The notes below the pieces were generated by a model, which searched no databases, was not told the origin of the DNA, and saw nothing but the letters and a program-made list of their open reading frames with translations. DNA of 64,000 bases from Ricinus communis (Eukaryota; Streptophyta; Magnoliopsida; Malpighiales; Euphorbiaceae). Shown here one piece after another: positions 12,651-25,389 of this stretch. A program made the translations under genes and the position numbers. The stretch lies in the NCBI RefSeq assembly GCF_019578655.1, contig NC_063259.1, positions 6,498,001-6,562,000 of the forward strand, in the 5' to 3' direction. Position 1 is the stretch's first letter. The number at the start of each line of letters is the position of its first letter.

Positions 12651-15600
12651 GATAAATATGAGAAAACAGCCCAGTAACAGGGGTATATTTGTGAGTATGA
12701 GAAAACAACCACATAAAAGTGGCAAATTTATAAGTGTGAGAAAACAATCCCGTGAGAGGGATACATTTATGAGTATTAGAAAATAACCCTGTGAAAGGTG
12801 TATATTTCTTAAAATAGGAAAACAACCCCGTATGATGTGTATATTTGTTAATATTAGAAAAGAACCTCGCAAGAGGATTATATTTGTGAGTATGATAAAA
12901 CAACCCCATAAGGGTATATTTATGAATATCAGAAAATAACCCCGTATGAGGGGTATATTTCTGAGTTTGAGAAAGAGATTCCATAAAAGGTGTATATTTA
13001 TGAATATGAGAAAACAACCCCGTAAGAGGGGTATATTTATGAGTATGAGAAAACAATCTCGTAAGAGGGGTATATTTATGAGTATTTGAAAACAACCTCG
13101 TAAAAGGGTTATAATTTTTAATGTGTGAAAATAATTCCGTAAGAAGTGTATATCTGTAAATATTAGAAAACAACCCTGTAAGAGGAGTATATTTGTTAGT
13201 GTGAGAAAACAACCCCGTAAAAAGAGTATATTTTTTTAATATGAGAAAACAACCTCGTATGAGGAGTACAATTTTATGTATAATAAGAAAGCCTCGTAAA
13301 CGAGGTATATGTTTTAATATGAGAAAACAACACAGTAAGAGGGGTTTATTTATAAATATGAGAAAACAATCCAGTAAGTGAGGTTTATTTGTAGATATGA
13401 GAAAACAACCCCGTAATAAGGTTATATTTATAAGTATGAGAAAACGACCTCATGAAAGGGGTATGTTTCTTAGTGTGAGAAAATAATCCCATAAGAATTT
13501 ATAATTCTGAGAAAGCAACACCATAAGAGGTGTATATTTATGAGTGTGAGAAAAAACCTCGTAAAAAGAGAATATTTTTTAATATGAGAAAACAACATTG
13601 TACGAGAGGTATAACTATGTGTATGAGAAGACAGCCCCATAAAAGGGGTATATTTTTAATATGAAAAAATAACCATGTAAGAGGGGTTTATTTCAAATAT
13701 GAGAAAACAAACCCGTAACAGGGATATATTTGTGAGTATGAGAAAATAACCTCGTAAGAGCAGTATATTTATGAGTATGGGCAAACAACCCTAATAAAGG
13801 AGTATCTTTTTTAATATGAGAAATAACACCGTAAGAGGCGTATATTTGTAAATATTAGAAAATAACCCGATAAGAGAGGTATATTTATGAGTATGAGATA
13901 ACAACCCCGTAAAAATGGTATCTTAATAAATATGAGAAAGCCATCCTGTACGAGGGGTATATTTGTGATTATTAGAAAGCAACCCCGTAACAAGTATTTA
14001 TTTATGATTATGAGAAAACAACCCTGTAAAAGTGGCATATTTATGAGTATGAGAAACAACCCCATAAAAGGATATCTTTATGAATATGAGAAAATAACTC
14101 CGTAAAAGGAGTATATTCTTTAATAAGAGAAAATAAGAGTATAGTTTTTAGTATAAGAAAACACCAAAGTAAAAGGGTATATTTATGAATATGAGATGTA
14201 TGAGGGGTATATTTGTGTGTCTAAGAAAGCAACCCCGTAAAAGAGGTATAGTTGGAAATATTAGAAAACAACCCCATACGAGGGGTTTATTTATGAGTAT
14301 AAAAAAACAATCCCGTAACAGGGCTATATTTATGAGTATGAGAAAACAACCACGTAAAAGAGGTATATTTATAAGTATTAAAGAACAATCTCGTGAAAGT
14401 GGTATATTTATTAATATGAGAAAACAACCCTGTAAGAGGGGTATATTTGTGAGTATGAGAAAACAACCACATAAAAGGGAAATATTTTTTCACATGAGAA
14501 AATAGACCTGTAAGAGAGGTATATTTGTATATATTAAAAAACAACCCAGTAAGAAGGGTATATTTGTAAATATGAGAAAATAGCCTTGTACGAGGGGCAT
14601 ATTTGTGAATTTGAGAAAGCAACCTCGTAAATGCGATATATTTTTAATAGGAGAAAACAACCCTATAAGAGTAGTATGTTTGTAAATATTAGAAACCAAT
14701 AAGAGGGGTACATTTGTGAGTATGAGATAAAAAGCCCATAAAAAGGGTATCTTTGTGAATACGAGAAACCAACCGCCTACAAGAGTTGTATTTATGAGTA
14801 TGAGAAAGAAACCCCATAAAAGGGGTATAGTTATGACTACAAGAAAATAACCTCGTAAGAGGGGTATATTTATGAGTATGAGAAAATAACCCTGTAAAAG
14901 TGGTAAATTTTTAATATGAGAACATAGCCTCAGAAGAGTGGTGTATTAATAAATATTAGAAAACAACCCTGTAATAGGGGTAAATTTGTGAGTATGAGAA
15001 AACAACCTCATAAAAGGGGTATATTTATGGTATGAGAAATAACCCCGTAAGAAGGATATATTTATGAGTATGAAAAAATCACCCGGTAAAAGTGGTATAT
15101 TTTTTAATATGAGAAAATGGCCCCGTAAGAAGGGTGTATGTGTAGATATTAAAAAATAACCCTATAATAGGGGTATATTTGTGAATATGAGAAAATAACT
15201 TCGTAAAAAGGGTATATTTATGAATATGAGAAAATAACACACACGAGGGGTATATTTATGAGTATAAAAAAGCAACCCCATAAAATGGGTATATTTATAA
15301 ATATGACAAGATAATAACGTAATAGGGGTATATTTTTTAGTTTAAGAAAATAATTCGATAAGGAGTATATTTGTAAGTATGAGAAAACAACCTCATACAA
15401 GGATATATTTATGAATATGAGAAAAAAAAACCCTTTATGAGGGGTATATTTGTGAGTATGAGAAAACAATCCCGTAATATCTGTGAATATGAGAAAGCAA
15501 CCCTCTAAAAGGGGTTTATTTATGAGTATGAGAAAGCAACCATGTAAAAGTGGCATATTTATGAGTATAAGAGAACAACCCCATAAAAGGGGTATCTTTA

Positions 15601-17892
15601 TGAATATGAGAAAACAACCTTGTAAAAGGAGTATATTTTTGAATAAGATAAAACAACCCCATAAGAGAGGTATATTTATTAGTATGAGAAAATAATCCTG
15701 TAAAGAGAGTATATTTATGAATATGAGAAAATAACTCGTACAATGGGTATATGTGTGAGTATATAAAAGCAACCACGTAAAAGGGATATATTTATTAATA
15801 TGGAAAAACCACCCCTTAAGGGTGGTATATTTTTTAGTCTGAGAAAACAACCCCGTAAGAGGGGTATATTTATGAGTGTGAGAGAACAACCTCATAATAA
15901 GGGTATATTTATGAATATGAGACAAAGAACCCCGTATGAGAGGTATATTTGCGAGTGTGAGAAAACAACCCCATAAAGAGGTATATTTATGAATATGAGA
16001 AAACAAACCAATACGACAGGTATATTTATGAGTATGAGATAACAACATCGTAATAAGGGTATATTTATGAATATGAGAAAAGAAAACTTTGTACGAGGGA
16101 TATATTTGTGAGCATGAGAAAAGAACCTTGTAAAAGGCGTATATTTATGAATATGGGAAACAACCCTGCACGAGGGGTATATTTATGAGTATGAGGTAAC
16201 AAACCTGTGAAAAGGATAATTTTTTTTTATTTGAGAAAATAGCCGCATAAGAGGCCTATAGTTGTAAATAGTAGAAAATAGCCCCGTAATATGGAGTATA
16301 TTCATGATTATGAGATAACAACCCCATAAAAGGGTATATTTATGAATATGAGAAAACAATCCCACACAAGAGGTATAATTGTGAGTATGAGAAACCAACC
16401 CCGTAAAAGAGGCATATTTATGAATATGAGAAAATAACCCCGTAAGAGGGATATATTTATGAGTATGAGAAAATAACCCTGTAAAAGGTGTATATTTTTT
16501 ATTATGAGAAAACAATCCCGTAAGATTGGTATATTTGTGTGTGAGAAAACCACCCTGTAAAAGGGGTATATTTATGAATATGTGAAAATAACCTCGTAGG
16601 ATTGGTATATTTATGAGTATGAGACAGCAACCTTATAAAAGAGCTATATTCTTTAATATGACAAAACATCCCCGTAAGAGGGTTATATTTATAAATATTA
16701 GAAAACAAGCCAGCAACAGGGGTATATTTGTGAGTACAAGAAGACAACCCCATAAGAGGTGTATATTTGTGAGTATCAGAAAACAACCTCATAATAGTGG
16801 TATATTTTTAAATATGAGATATTGGTAAGTATTAAAAAACAACCCCGCATGAGGGGTATATTTGTGAGTATGAGAAAACAACCCCGCAAGAGGGGTACAT
16901 TTGTGAATATTAGGAAACAACCTCATATAAGTGGTATATTTATTAATTTAAAAAAAAACCTCGTAAGAGAGGTATATTAGTAAATATTAGAGAATAACCC
17001 CGCAGGAGGGATATATAGGTAAGTATTAGAAAACAACCCTGCAAGAGGCTATAGTTTTTAATATGAGAAAATAGCCCTATAGAGGGGTATATTTGTCAAT
17101 ATTTAAAATAACCCCGTAATAGGAGTATATTTGTGAGTATGAGAAAACAACCCCGTAAGAGGGATGTGTTTGTGAGAATGGGAAAACAACCATATAAAAG
17201 CGGTATATTTTTTAATATGGGACCCTAAAACAGGGATATATTGGTAAGAATTAGAAAACAACCCTATAAAAGGGGTATATTTATGAGTGTGAGAAAAACA
17301 TAAAACGGTATATTAATGAATATGATAAAACAGTCCCGTACGAGGGGTGTAATTTTGAGTATGAGAAACCAACCCCGTAAAACAGGTATATTTATGAATA
17401 TGAGAAAACAACCCCGTAAGACAAGTATATCTATGGGTATGAGAAAACAATCCCCTAAGAGGGGTATATTTATAAATATTATAGAACAACCCCATAAGAG
17501 GGTATATCTATAAGTATTAGAGAACAACCCCGTAAGAGGGGTTTATTTGTTAGTGTAAGAAAATAAACTCGTAAAAGTGGTATATTTGTCAATAAAAGAA
17601 GATAATCCGTAGGTGGGATACATTTGTCAGTGTGAGAAACAATCCTATAAAAGTGGTATACATGTGAGTGTGTGAAAACTACCCTGTAAAAGGGGTATAT
17701 TTATGAATATGAGAAAACAACCTCTTACGAGGGGTATATTTGTGAGTTTGAGAAAGCAGCCCCATAAAAGGGTATATTTATGAACATTGAGAAAACAACC
17801 GATGAGTGGGATATATTTATGGGTATGAGAAAACAACCCCGTAAAAGGCGTATATTTGTTAATGTAAAAAAATAGCCCCATAAGAGGGATAT
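12650..17892 (+). repeat. 39-bp satellite array, block 2
   Basis: The same monomer family and orientation as block 1 resume directly after the mitochondrial insertion. Units with taatatgag, aaatattag, gagtatgag and gaatatgag first halves alternate. The section 16500-17890 is related unit by unit to 25390-27170, 9 kb downstream. No coding sequence is supported. Long open frames are period artefacts. Confidence 0.95.
16500..17892 (+). repeat. Segmental duplication, copy A (partner near 25390-27170)
   Basis: Irregular units occur in the same order in both places. The run with gggtatgagaaaacaatccc, followed by units ending agagaacaacc, lies near 17432-17540 and near 26351-26466. A unit with aagtgggatatatttatggg-like sequence is near 17800 here and near 27085 in the partner. 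The offset grows from about 8.9 to 9.3 kb, implying insertions or deletions in one copy. This copy ends where the viral fragment begins. Confidence 0.75.
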
Positions 17893-17983
17893 ATAGAAAT
17901 CATCTAGAAGAAGTTGATTTCCTGTTGAATGTAAGCTTGACTTTCCCATCTAGAAACTGGGTTATGTTTCTGAGATTTGTATT

Positions 17984-17997
17984 TGGCTCTGATACCA
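17984..17997 (-). promoter_or_regulatory. tRNA-Met primer binding site of the caulimovirid relic
   Basis: The minus strand reads TGGTATCAGAGCCA, a 14-base complement to the 3' end of plant initiator tRNA-Met. This is the site where minus-strand DNA synthesis starts in plant pararetroviruses. It lies about 290 bp downstream of the TATA box, in a position consistent with the viral leader. About 90 bp of leader remain before the fragment ends at 17893. Confidence 0.85.
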
Positions 17998-18279
17998 AGA
18001 GGGGAGACTAACAAGTTTCTGGTCTGCAGGATCCTCAGACGAGGCAAGCACAGAGCATACACTTATTAAATCTTAAGAATGGAAAATAAGATAATAAAAT
18101 AACAAACTCTTATTGATGGATGAACAATTATACAAATTTTGAAGTAGTTGAATATAAGAGGAAGGTGGTTTATCACTATCACTCTCACACTCTCCTTTCT
18201 CACTGTATTTCTAATGGTATGACTTGAAGAATACAAGAGTTTCTTGTGATTTTTCAGTCTGCCTTTTTCTTTGGTAGCT

Positions 18280-18295
18280 CCTCTATTTATAGAGG
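18280..18295 (-). promoter_or_regulatory. TATA box of the viral pregenomic RNA promoter
   Basis: The minus strand carries CTATAAATAGAGG inside the near-palindrome at 18280-18295. It lies between ORF2 and the primer site, where the pregenomic (35S-type) RNA promoter of a caulimovirid is expected. The assignment follows from position and motif. Activity today is unknown. Confidence 0.7.
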
Positions 18296-18330
18296 TCTTC
18301 AGCCTTGAGGCTCAATAATTCTTGCTTTGG

Positions 18331-18410
18331 ATGCTCTTCATAATGGAGTGAGGGGCTCCATGTCTTTTAGATGCTTTTGATAATGGAGTGAGGGGCTCCA
18401 CGTCTTTTGC
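18331..18410 (-). repeat. Two tandem 40-bp repeats upstream of the viral TATA box
   Basis: Units at 18331-18370 and 18371-18410 share the central string taatggagtgaggggctcca exactly and differ at about five bases elsewhere. On the minus strand they begin about 40 bp upstream of the TATA box. One copy ends in an ACGT-core element (ccacgtc at 18398-18404), the other has the variant catgtc. Duplicated promoter-proximal elements are common in pararetroviral enhancers, so an enhancer role is a reasonable inference. Confidence 0.7.
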
Positions 18411-18589
18411 AGGAATTGTCTGCCACGCTTCATCATTGAGGAATCTTTTTCTTTAAAAAAGTAAAGGTGCAGAGTCTTTTATCTATTTTCTTTTCTTTTA
18501 AAGACTTTTTTTTGTTAGGCATTTGGCCCATTGCAGAATTGTCTTGGGCTGCCATTTCTTGTTTTCAACCCAAGGGCTTTACAAAGATA

Positions 18590-20044
18590 TCATTTGATGG
18601 GCTTGAATATCCTAAAACAGTCATCTTCATTCGAGTCACCATCTAGATCAATTGCTGCTGAGCTGGTGCTGGAAGAGGAAGATGAAGCTTTAGATTTTCC
18701 TTTTGAAGAGGCGGTCTCTGACAACTGTTTGATCAATTGTAAGAAATCATCTTCTGTTTGAGCCGCCGCTAGCTTTGGAATAATGAAAGACTTTTGTGCC
18801 AGGAAAGTGGTATGTTCTTTCGGAGGTGGCAAGAAGCTATTTTTTGAAAGAAAACTTTGTACCATCTTTAGAGATAATTTTTCTTGGTGGTTGAATTTAT
18901 CCAACCATTTAACTTTGAATCTTTGGGCAATGATGATTTCTCCATCTGCTGCTTGGTTGAAATGGAAATACCATACACATACCCAAGGGAGAAAGAAGTT
19001 TGAACAAAATAGAAGTAGGGGAGGAAAATGTCTTTCTATTTTGTTGGATTTATAGTGAGCTTTGAATAGATTAAACAAAGGGAGAACTTCTGGAATTATG
19101 GTCTCTGGAACGTTACCATAAAAATTTTACCATTGTTTAAACCAATATGGGATTTTTGAAGTTTGGATTGTGCTTGTGTCGAAGTAGAAAAGCCAAGAAT
19201 GACTTTGTCCTTCGTTTTGTAAAAGAAAGGTATTAAACCAAGCTTGTTGGTAATCCCAATAGTTGAAAGAAGTATTTAGGCTTGAAGGGTAGGTGCTTTG
19301 GAGGGAGGTTGGAAAAGATCTTGGTGAATATAAATCCATTCCCCAATCTGAAGGGTGAAGGATTCTTTGTATGGTGCATGTGGAATATGCTGGGTCTTTG
19401 TGGCCTTTGTTCTTTTTGAAGTGTTTGAATTTTATAGAACCAGTTACCTCAAGGATAGACTGGTAGTAAGATTGGGGTTTTGATTTATTCCAAGGTTTAA
19501 AGTACCATCCTAGAGGAAAAACTTTTGAAACTAGTTTTGAGGGGCTTTCTGTACAAAATCCTTCATCAATAGTTAAAATGCTTTGAAAGTTTTGCTTTTC
19601 TACATATTCATTGGTTTTGAAAAGTTTTGTTTGGGACAAAACTATTTCTTCTGAGTTAGGCTTTGAAATACTTTGAGAGCTCTGAGATAGAGTTTGAGGA
19701 AAAATTGTTATCTCAGATTTTAAAAAAGGGATAGAAAGTATACCTTTACCTTTGTTGGAAGAGGAGGATGACTTTGGAGAAATTTTGGAGTAAAGATCCA
19801 CTACTTGCTTTGAATATTCTTCGACCATCTTTAAAAACTCAGGAGTTTGTTGTGCAAGCCACTCCTGAATTTGGAATTGCTTTTGGGCCGGATCTTCTTT
19901 GCTTTTGTCTATTTCTTCCTGGATGATTTCAGTCCAGGTTCTGATAGGCTTTGAAAAGGAGGGTAAAATCTCCTTTTTTGGGCTTTGAACAGCTTTTGCT
20001 GTTGGCTTTTTCTCTTTGTCTTTTGCTCTCGATTTTCTTAGCAT
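18590..20044 (-). pseudogene. Caulimovirid second ORF, broken by one stop
   Basis: A frame of about 484 codons starts at ATG 20042-20044 and ends at TGA 18590-18592. A single in-frame TAA at 19127-19129 splits it. The frame on both sides is the same, so one substitution is enough to explain the break. The N-terminus is rich in Lys and Arg. A Ser-rich stretch follows around residues 90-100. The C-terminal 40 residues combine a long Ser run with an acidic patch (D-G-D-S-N-E-D-D). I see no enzymatic motif. In florendovirus-like genomes a downstream ORF of unknown function occupies this place, and I infer that identity from position only. The start follows the RT-RNase H stop by two bases, which suggests reinitiation or a similar coupled mechanism. 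Confidence 0.7.
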
Positions 20045-20046
20045 TG

Positions 20047-21718
20047 TCACTCCTGTTCTTGAAGGAACTCTCTGGTTAGAAAGTTTGGAATTGAATTCAA
20101 ATCTCCTCTTATGTATTCGATTTCAAAATCAAAAACGGAAAGAATGGCTTGCCATCTGGCAAAAATTTCTTTTGAAGCTATATTTTGAACATCTTTTTGC
20201 AATACTTCATTCGCGGATTTACAATCAATCCTTAAAAGAAATTTTTGATTTAAAAGGTCACTTTGGAATTTTGAAATGCATAATACTATCGAAAGAATTT
20301 CTTTTTGGATAGTTGAATAATTCTTTTGGGTGTCATTCCAATGTGCAGAAGTAAACTAGACAATGCATTCTTTTTTGTTTTGAACTTGTTTGAGAATTCC
20401 ACCATAACCTAAATTTGACGCATCAGTTTCAACAATTTTGAATGCAGATGGATCAGCTAAGTGTAAACATGGAATTTCAAAAACTTGCTTTTTAATGCTT
20501 TGGACAATCTTTGTATGCTCATCAGTCCATGCACGGGGATTTTTCTTTAATCTATCATGTAGGGGTTTTGCTAAACAGTTCAAATTTGGATAAAAATCCA
20601 TGACATAATTTAAACTGCCAAGAAACCTTTGCAATTGAGTTTTTTCCAAAATTTTATCTGGAAATTTTGAAGTAAAAGCTAGAGACCTTTCAATTGGGAT
20701 GATAGTTCCCCGGGAGATGTAGTGTTCAAGAAATCTAATTTTCATTTGGAATAAAGAAACCTTGGACTTTGAAACTACTAGACCATTTTTCTTAACAACA
20801 TAGAAAAATGTCTCCAAATGTTTGAAATGTTGCTCTAGAGAATTTGAAAATATTAACACATCATCGATATAGACAATGCAAAACTTTGAATAAGGATTGA
20901 AAATGTCATTCATGATTTTTTGAAATTCAGAAGGAGCATTTTTTAATCCAAAAGGCATTACATTCCATTCATACTAGCCAAATGGAACTGTAAATGCAGT
21001 TTTGTACCGATCTTTAGGATGAATATGGATTTGCCAAAATCCTGATTTCATATCAAACTTTGAAAAAATAAAAGCAGAATGAGCTTTTGAAGAAGATCTT
21101 TCTTGTTTGGAATGGGGTATCTAATCCACTTTAGAGCTTTATTCAAAGGTTTGTAGTTAATCACCAACCTAGGTGTTCCTCTTTCTATCTCACTATTTTT
21201 GTTGACATAGAATGCTGCACATGACTAGGGGGATCTGGATTTGGTAATTAAACCCTTTTGCTCTAAATCTTTTATTTCCACTCTACAATGGCTTTCAAGG
21301 GTTTCATTCCTTAGGATAGGTCTGGCTTTGGTACGCATTTGTTTGTCACTAAAATCTTTTTCATATGGTAAATCCACCATATGCTGTTTTCTTTTCCAAA
21401 AAGCATTAGAAAGATCAGAACAAATTTCTTTTTCAATTTTCTTTTGCAAATCAGAAATCTTTCTTTGGACAAATTCATTTTGTAATTGGCTTTGGATTCT
21501 TTTTAAACCTATATCTTGTTTTAGGTGGAAAAGCTGGGTTTGTTTTCCTTTAATCAAAGCATTTATTTCAAAATTATAAATTGAGTGAGCTTTTATAAGA
21601 TTGAAATTTCTCTTCTTGGGTTTTTCTAAAAAAGGAAAAACAATCTTTGAATCTTTAGCTTTAAAAATGATACCAGCAGTAGTTACTTTGAAAGGAGTAA
21701 TTAAATTGATAAAAGGAG
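20047..21718 (-). pseudogene. Caulimovirid reverse transcriptase and RNase H, broken
   Basis: Minus-strand remnant of the 3' part of a pararetroviral polyprotein. It begins in the linker before RT; the protease core is missing. RT features include an MPFG-L-K-N-A-P segment and the catalytic Y-I-D-D at about 20860-20871. The RNase H part starts with an E-T-D-A-S first catalytic Asp and runs to TGA 20047-20049. Breaks seen are an in-frame TAG at 21225-21227, a frameshift around 21080-21110, TAG at 20974-20976 and TAG at 20356-20358. After the last one the frame stays open to the end. The upstream end is cut where the satellite begins at about 21718. With at least four lesions it cannot encode a working enzyme. 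Confidence 0.85.
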
Positions 21719-21760
21719 TGATATATTTATGAGAATGAGAAAACAACCACATAAAAAGGG

Positions 21761-21784
21761 ATATATATATATATATATATATAT
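21761..21784. repeat. (AT)12 dinucleotide run
   Basis: A pure AT dinucleotide run of 24 bases sits within a satellite monomer about 45 bp from the upper end of the viral fragment. A shorter run is at about 27165-27178, in the partner of the region that carries the lower viral junction. It expanded from the TATAT of the monomer start. Confidence 0.95.
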
Positions 21785-24700
21785 GAGAAAACAACTGCAT
21801 AAGAGGGGTATATTTATGAGTATGAGAAAAGAACCCTGTAAAAGGTGCATAGTTTTTAATACTAGAAAACAACCACATAAGAGTGATATATTTCTGAATA
21901 TGAGAAAACAACCCCGTACGAAAGGTATTTTTTTGAGTATGAGAAAGATTACACGTAAAAAGGGTATATTTATGAATATGAGAAAATAACCACGCAAGAG
22001 GGGTATGTTTATGAGTATAAGAAAACAACCCCATTAAAAGTGAACCTTTTTTAATATGAGAAAAAAATCTCGTACGGGTGGTATAATTGTGAGTGAGAAA
22101 ACAACCTCGCATAAATGGTATAATTATGAATATGAGAAAAGAACTCGGTACGAGGGGTAAATTTGTGAGTTTGAGAAAGAAACCCCATAAAAGGTGTATA
22201 TTTTTTAATATGAGAAAATGGTCCTGTAAGAGGGGTATATTTGTACGTATTACCAAACAATCTCGTAACACGGGTATATTTGTGAGTGTGAGAAAAAAAT
22301 TGTAGAAGGGTAATACTTATGAATATGAGAAAAGAACCTCGTAAGAAGGATGTATTTGTGAGTTTGAGAAACCAATCCCGTAAAAGGGGTATAGTTTTTA
22401 ATATGAGAAAACAACCTTGTAGCAGGGGTATATTTGTGGGTATGAGAAAGCAACCTCGTAAGAGGGGTATATTTATGAGTATGAGAAAACAACCCCATAC
22501 TAGAGGTATATTTATGAGTTTGAGAAAACAAGCTTGTAAAAGTAGTATATTTTTTAATATGAGAACACAACCCGGTAAGAGGGGTACATTTATAAATATT
22601 ATAAAAAACCCGTAAAAGGGTAATATTTGTGAGTATGAGAAAACTACCTCATAAAAGTTGGTACATTTATGAATATGAGAAAACAACAGTGTAAGAGGGG
22701 TATATTTATGAGTTTGAGAGAACAATCCAGTAAAAAGTGTATATTTTTTAATATATGAAAACAACCCTGTAAGATTGGTATATTTGTTAGTGTGAGAAAA
22801 CTACGCCTTAAAAAGGGTATACTTAGGAATATGAGAAAATAACCTCATACAAGGGATATATTTAGAACTATGGGGAATCAACCGTATAAAGTAGTATATT
22901 TATATTTCTTAATACAAGCAAACAGCCCCGTAAAAAGGGTATATTTATAAATATTAGAAAAAACTCATAATAAGGATATATTTGTGGGTATGAGAAAACA
23001 ACCTCGTCAAAGGGGTATATTTATGAATATGAGAAAAGAATCCCGTACTATGGGTATAGCTGTGAGTATGAGAAGAAAACCCCATAAGAGGGATATATTT
23101 ATAAATATTAGAAAACAACCCTGTAACAGGGGTATATTTATGGGTATGAGGAAAAAACCTCATAAAAGAGGTAAATTTATAAGTATGAGAAAACAACCCC
23201 GTAAGAGGGGTATATATATGAATATGAGAAAATAACCTTGTAAAAGTGGTATACTTTTTAACATGAGAAAACAACTTCGAACGATGGGTACATATATAAA
23301 TATTAGAAAATAACCCCGTAATAGGGTATATTTCTGAGTATGAGAAAACAACCCCGTAAGAGGGGTATATTTATGAGTATGAGAAAATGACCCCGTAAAA
23401 GGTGTACTTTTTTAATATCATAAAACAACCCTGTAAGAGTGGTATATTTGTGAGTGTGAGAAAATTACCTCATAAAAAGTGTATATCTATAAATATAAGA
23501 AAATAACCCCGTCCTAGGCGTATATTTGTGACTATAAAAGAGCAGACCCATAAAAGGGGTATATTTTTTAATATGAGAAAATAGCCCTATAATAGGGGTA
23601 TATTTGTAAATATTACAAAATAACCCCGTAATAGGGGTATATTTGTGAATGTGAGACAACTACCCCGTGAATGGGGTATGGTTATGAAAATGTTAAGACA
23701 ATCCCGTACGAGGGGTATATTTGTGAGTATAAGAAACCAATCTCGAAGAAGGGTATATTTTTTAATATGAGAAAATAATCCTGTAAGAGGGGTATATTAG
23801 TAAAAATTAGAAAACAACCCTATAACAGGGGTATGAGAAAGCAACATCATAAAAAGGGTATGTTTAAGAGTATGAGAAAACAACCCTGTAAGAGGTGTAC
23901 ATTTTTTAATATCAGAAAACAATCCCGTAAGTGTGGCATATTTATGAGTGTGAGAAAACTACCTTGTAAAAAGGGTATATTTATGACTATGATAAAACAA
24001 CTCCGTACGAGGGGTATATTTTCGAGTATGAGAAAGATAACCCGAAAAAGTGGTATATTTATGCATATAAGAAAACAATCCCATAAGACCAAATTTATGA
24101 GTATGAGAAAACAACCCCATTAAAGGTGTTCATTTCTTAATATGAGAAAACAACCCCGTAAGAGTGGTATAATTGTGAGTATGTGAAAACTATCCCATAA
24201 AACGGTGTATTTAGGAATATGAGAAAATAACCGCGTACGAGGGCCATATTTGTGAGTATGAGAAACTAACCTCGTAAAAGGGGTATATCTTTTAATATGA
24301 GAAAACAACCCCGTAAGAGGGGTATATTTGTAAATATTACAAAATAACCCCCTAACAAGGTTATCTTTGTGAGTGTGAGAAAGCTATCCTGTAAAAAGGA
24401 TATATTTTCGAATATGAGAAAACAATCTCACACGAGGGGTATAATTGTGAGCATGAGAAAACATCACTATAAAAGATGTATATTTAAGAATATGAGAAAA
24501 CAACCGTGTAAGAGGGGTATATTTGGGAGTATGGGAAAGCAACCCCATAAAAGGGGTATATTTGTTAATATGAGATAACAACTCCGAAAGAGTGGTACAA
24601 TTGTGAATATTGAAAAATAACCCCGTAATAGAGGTATATTTGTAAGTATAAGAAAACAACCCCATAAAAGGAATATATTTGTGAGTATGAGAAAATAAAC

Positions 24701-25389
24701 TCGTAAGAGGGGGTATATTTATCAATATGAGAAAAGAATCACGTAGGAGGGGTATAATTGTGAGTATGAGAAAGAAACCTCGTAAGATGGGTATATTTGT
24801 AAATATTAGAAAATAACCCCGTAAAAGGGGTATATTTATGAGTATGAGAAAACAACCCCATATATTTTTTAATATGAGAAAACAACCCCGTAAGAGGGGT
24901 ATATTTGTGAGTGTGAGAAAACTACCACGTAAAAATGATAAATTTACGAATATGAGAAAACAATTGTGTACGAGCGGCATATTTGTGAGTAGGAGAAAGC
25001 AACCCCGTAAAAAAAGAGTATATTTTTTAATATGAGAAAACAACAATGTAAGAGGCTTATATTTGTAAAAATTAGAAAAAAAACACTCTAATAAGGGTAT
25101 GATAAAGCAACCTCATAAAAAGGGTATATTTGTAAGTATGAGAAAACAATCTTGTAAGAGGGGTATATTTATAAGTGTGAAAAAGCAACCGTGTAAAAGG
25201 TAAGAGAGGTATATTTTTAAATATTAGAAAGCAACCCTGTGACAAGGCTATATCTGTGAGTATGAGAAAATAATCCTATAAAAGCAATATATTTTTTAGT
25301 ATAGCAAAACAACCCTGTAAGAGGGGTATATTAGTAAAAGAATCTTGTATAAATAGTACATTTTTTAATATGAGAAAACAATCCCGTAA

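Larger units (their letters stand above)
17893..21718 (-). other. Endogenous caulimovirid fragment (plant pararetrovirus relic)
   Basis: Non-satellite sequence flanked by array on both sides. Read on the minus strand it gives, in order: the sequence just before reverse transcriptase, RT, RNase H, a second ORF starting two bases after the first one stops, a non-coding region with a TATA box, and a primer site matching initiator tRNA-Met. This is the order of a circular Caulimoviridae genome cut open. Movement protein, coat protein and the protease core are absent. A polyprotein ending in RT-RNase H followed by one further ORF resembles florendovirus and petuvirus-like members, but the genus is an inference. 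In-frame stops and a frameshift show it is an old, inactive copy. Confidence 0.85.

Noticed and set aside
18783..19055. Plus-strand frame of 90 codons opposite the viral second ORF
   Set aside because: It is a shadow of the minus-strand reading frame, which is longer and continues across a single stop.
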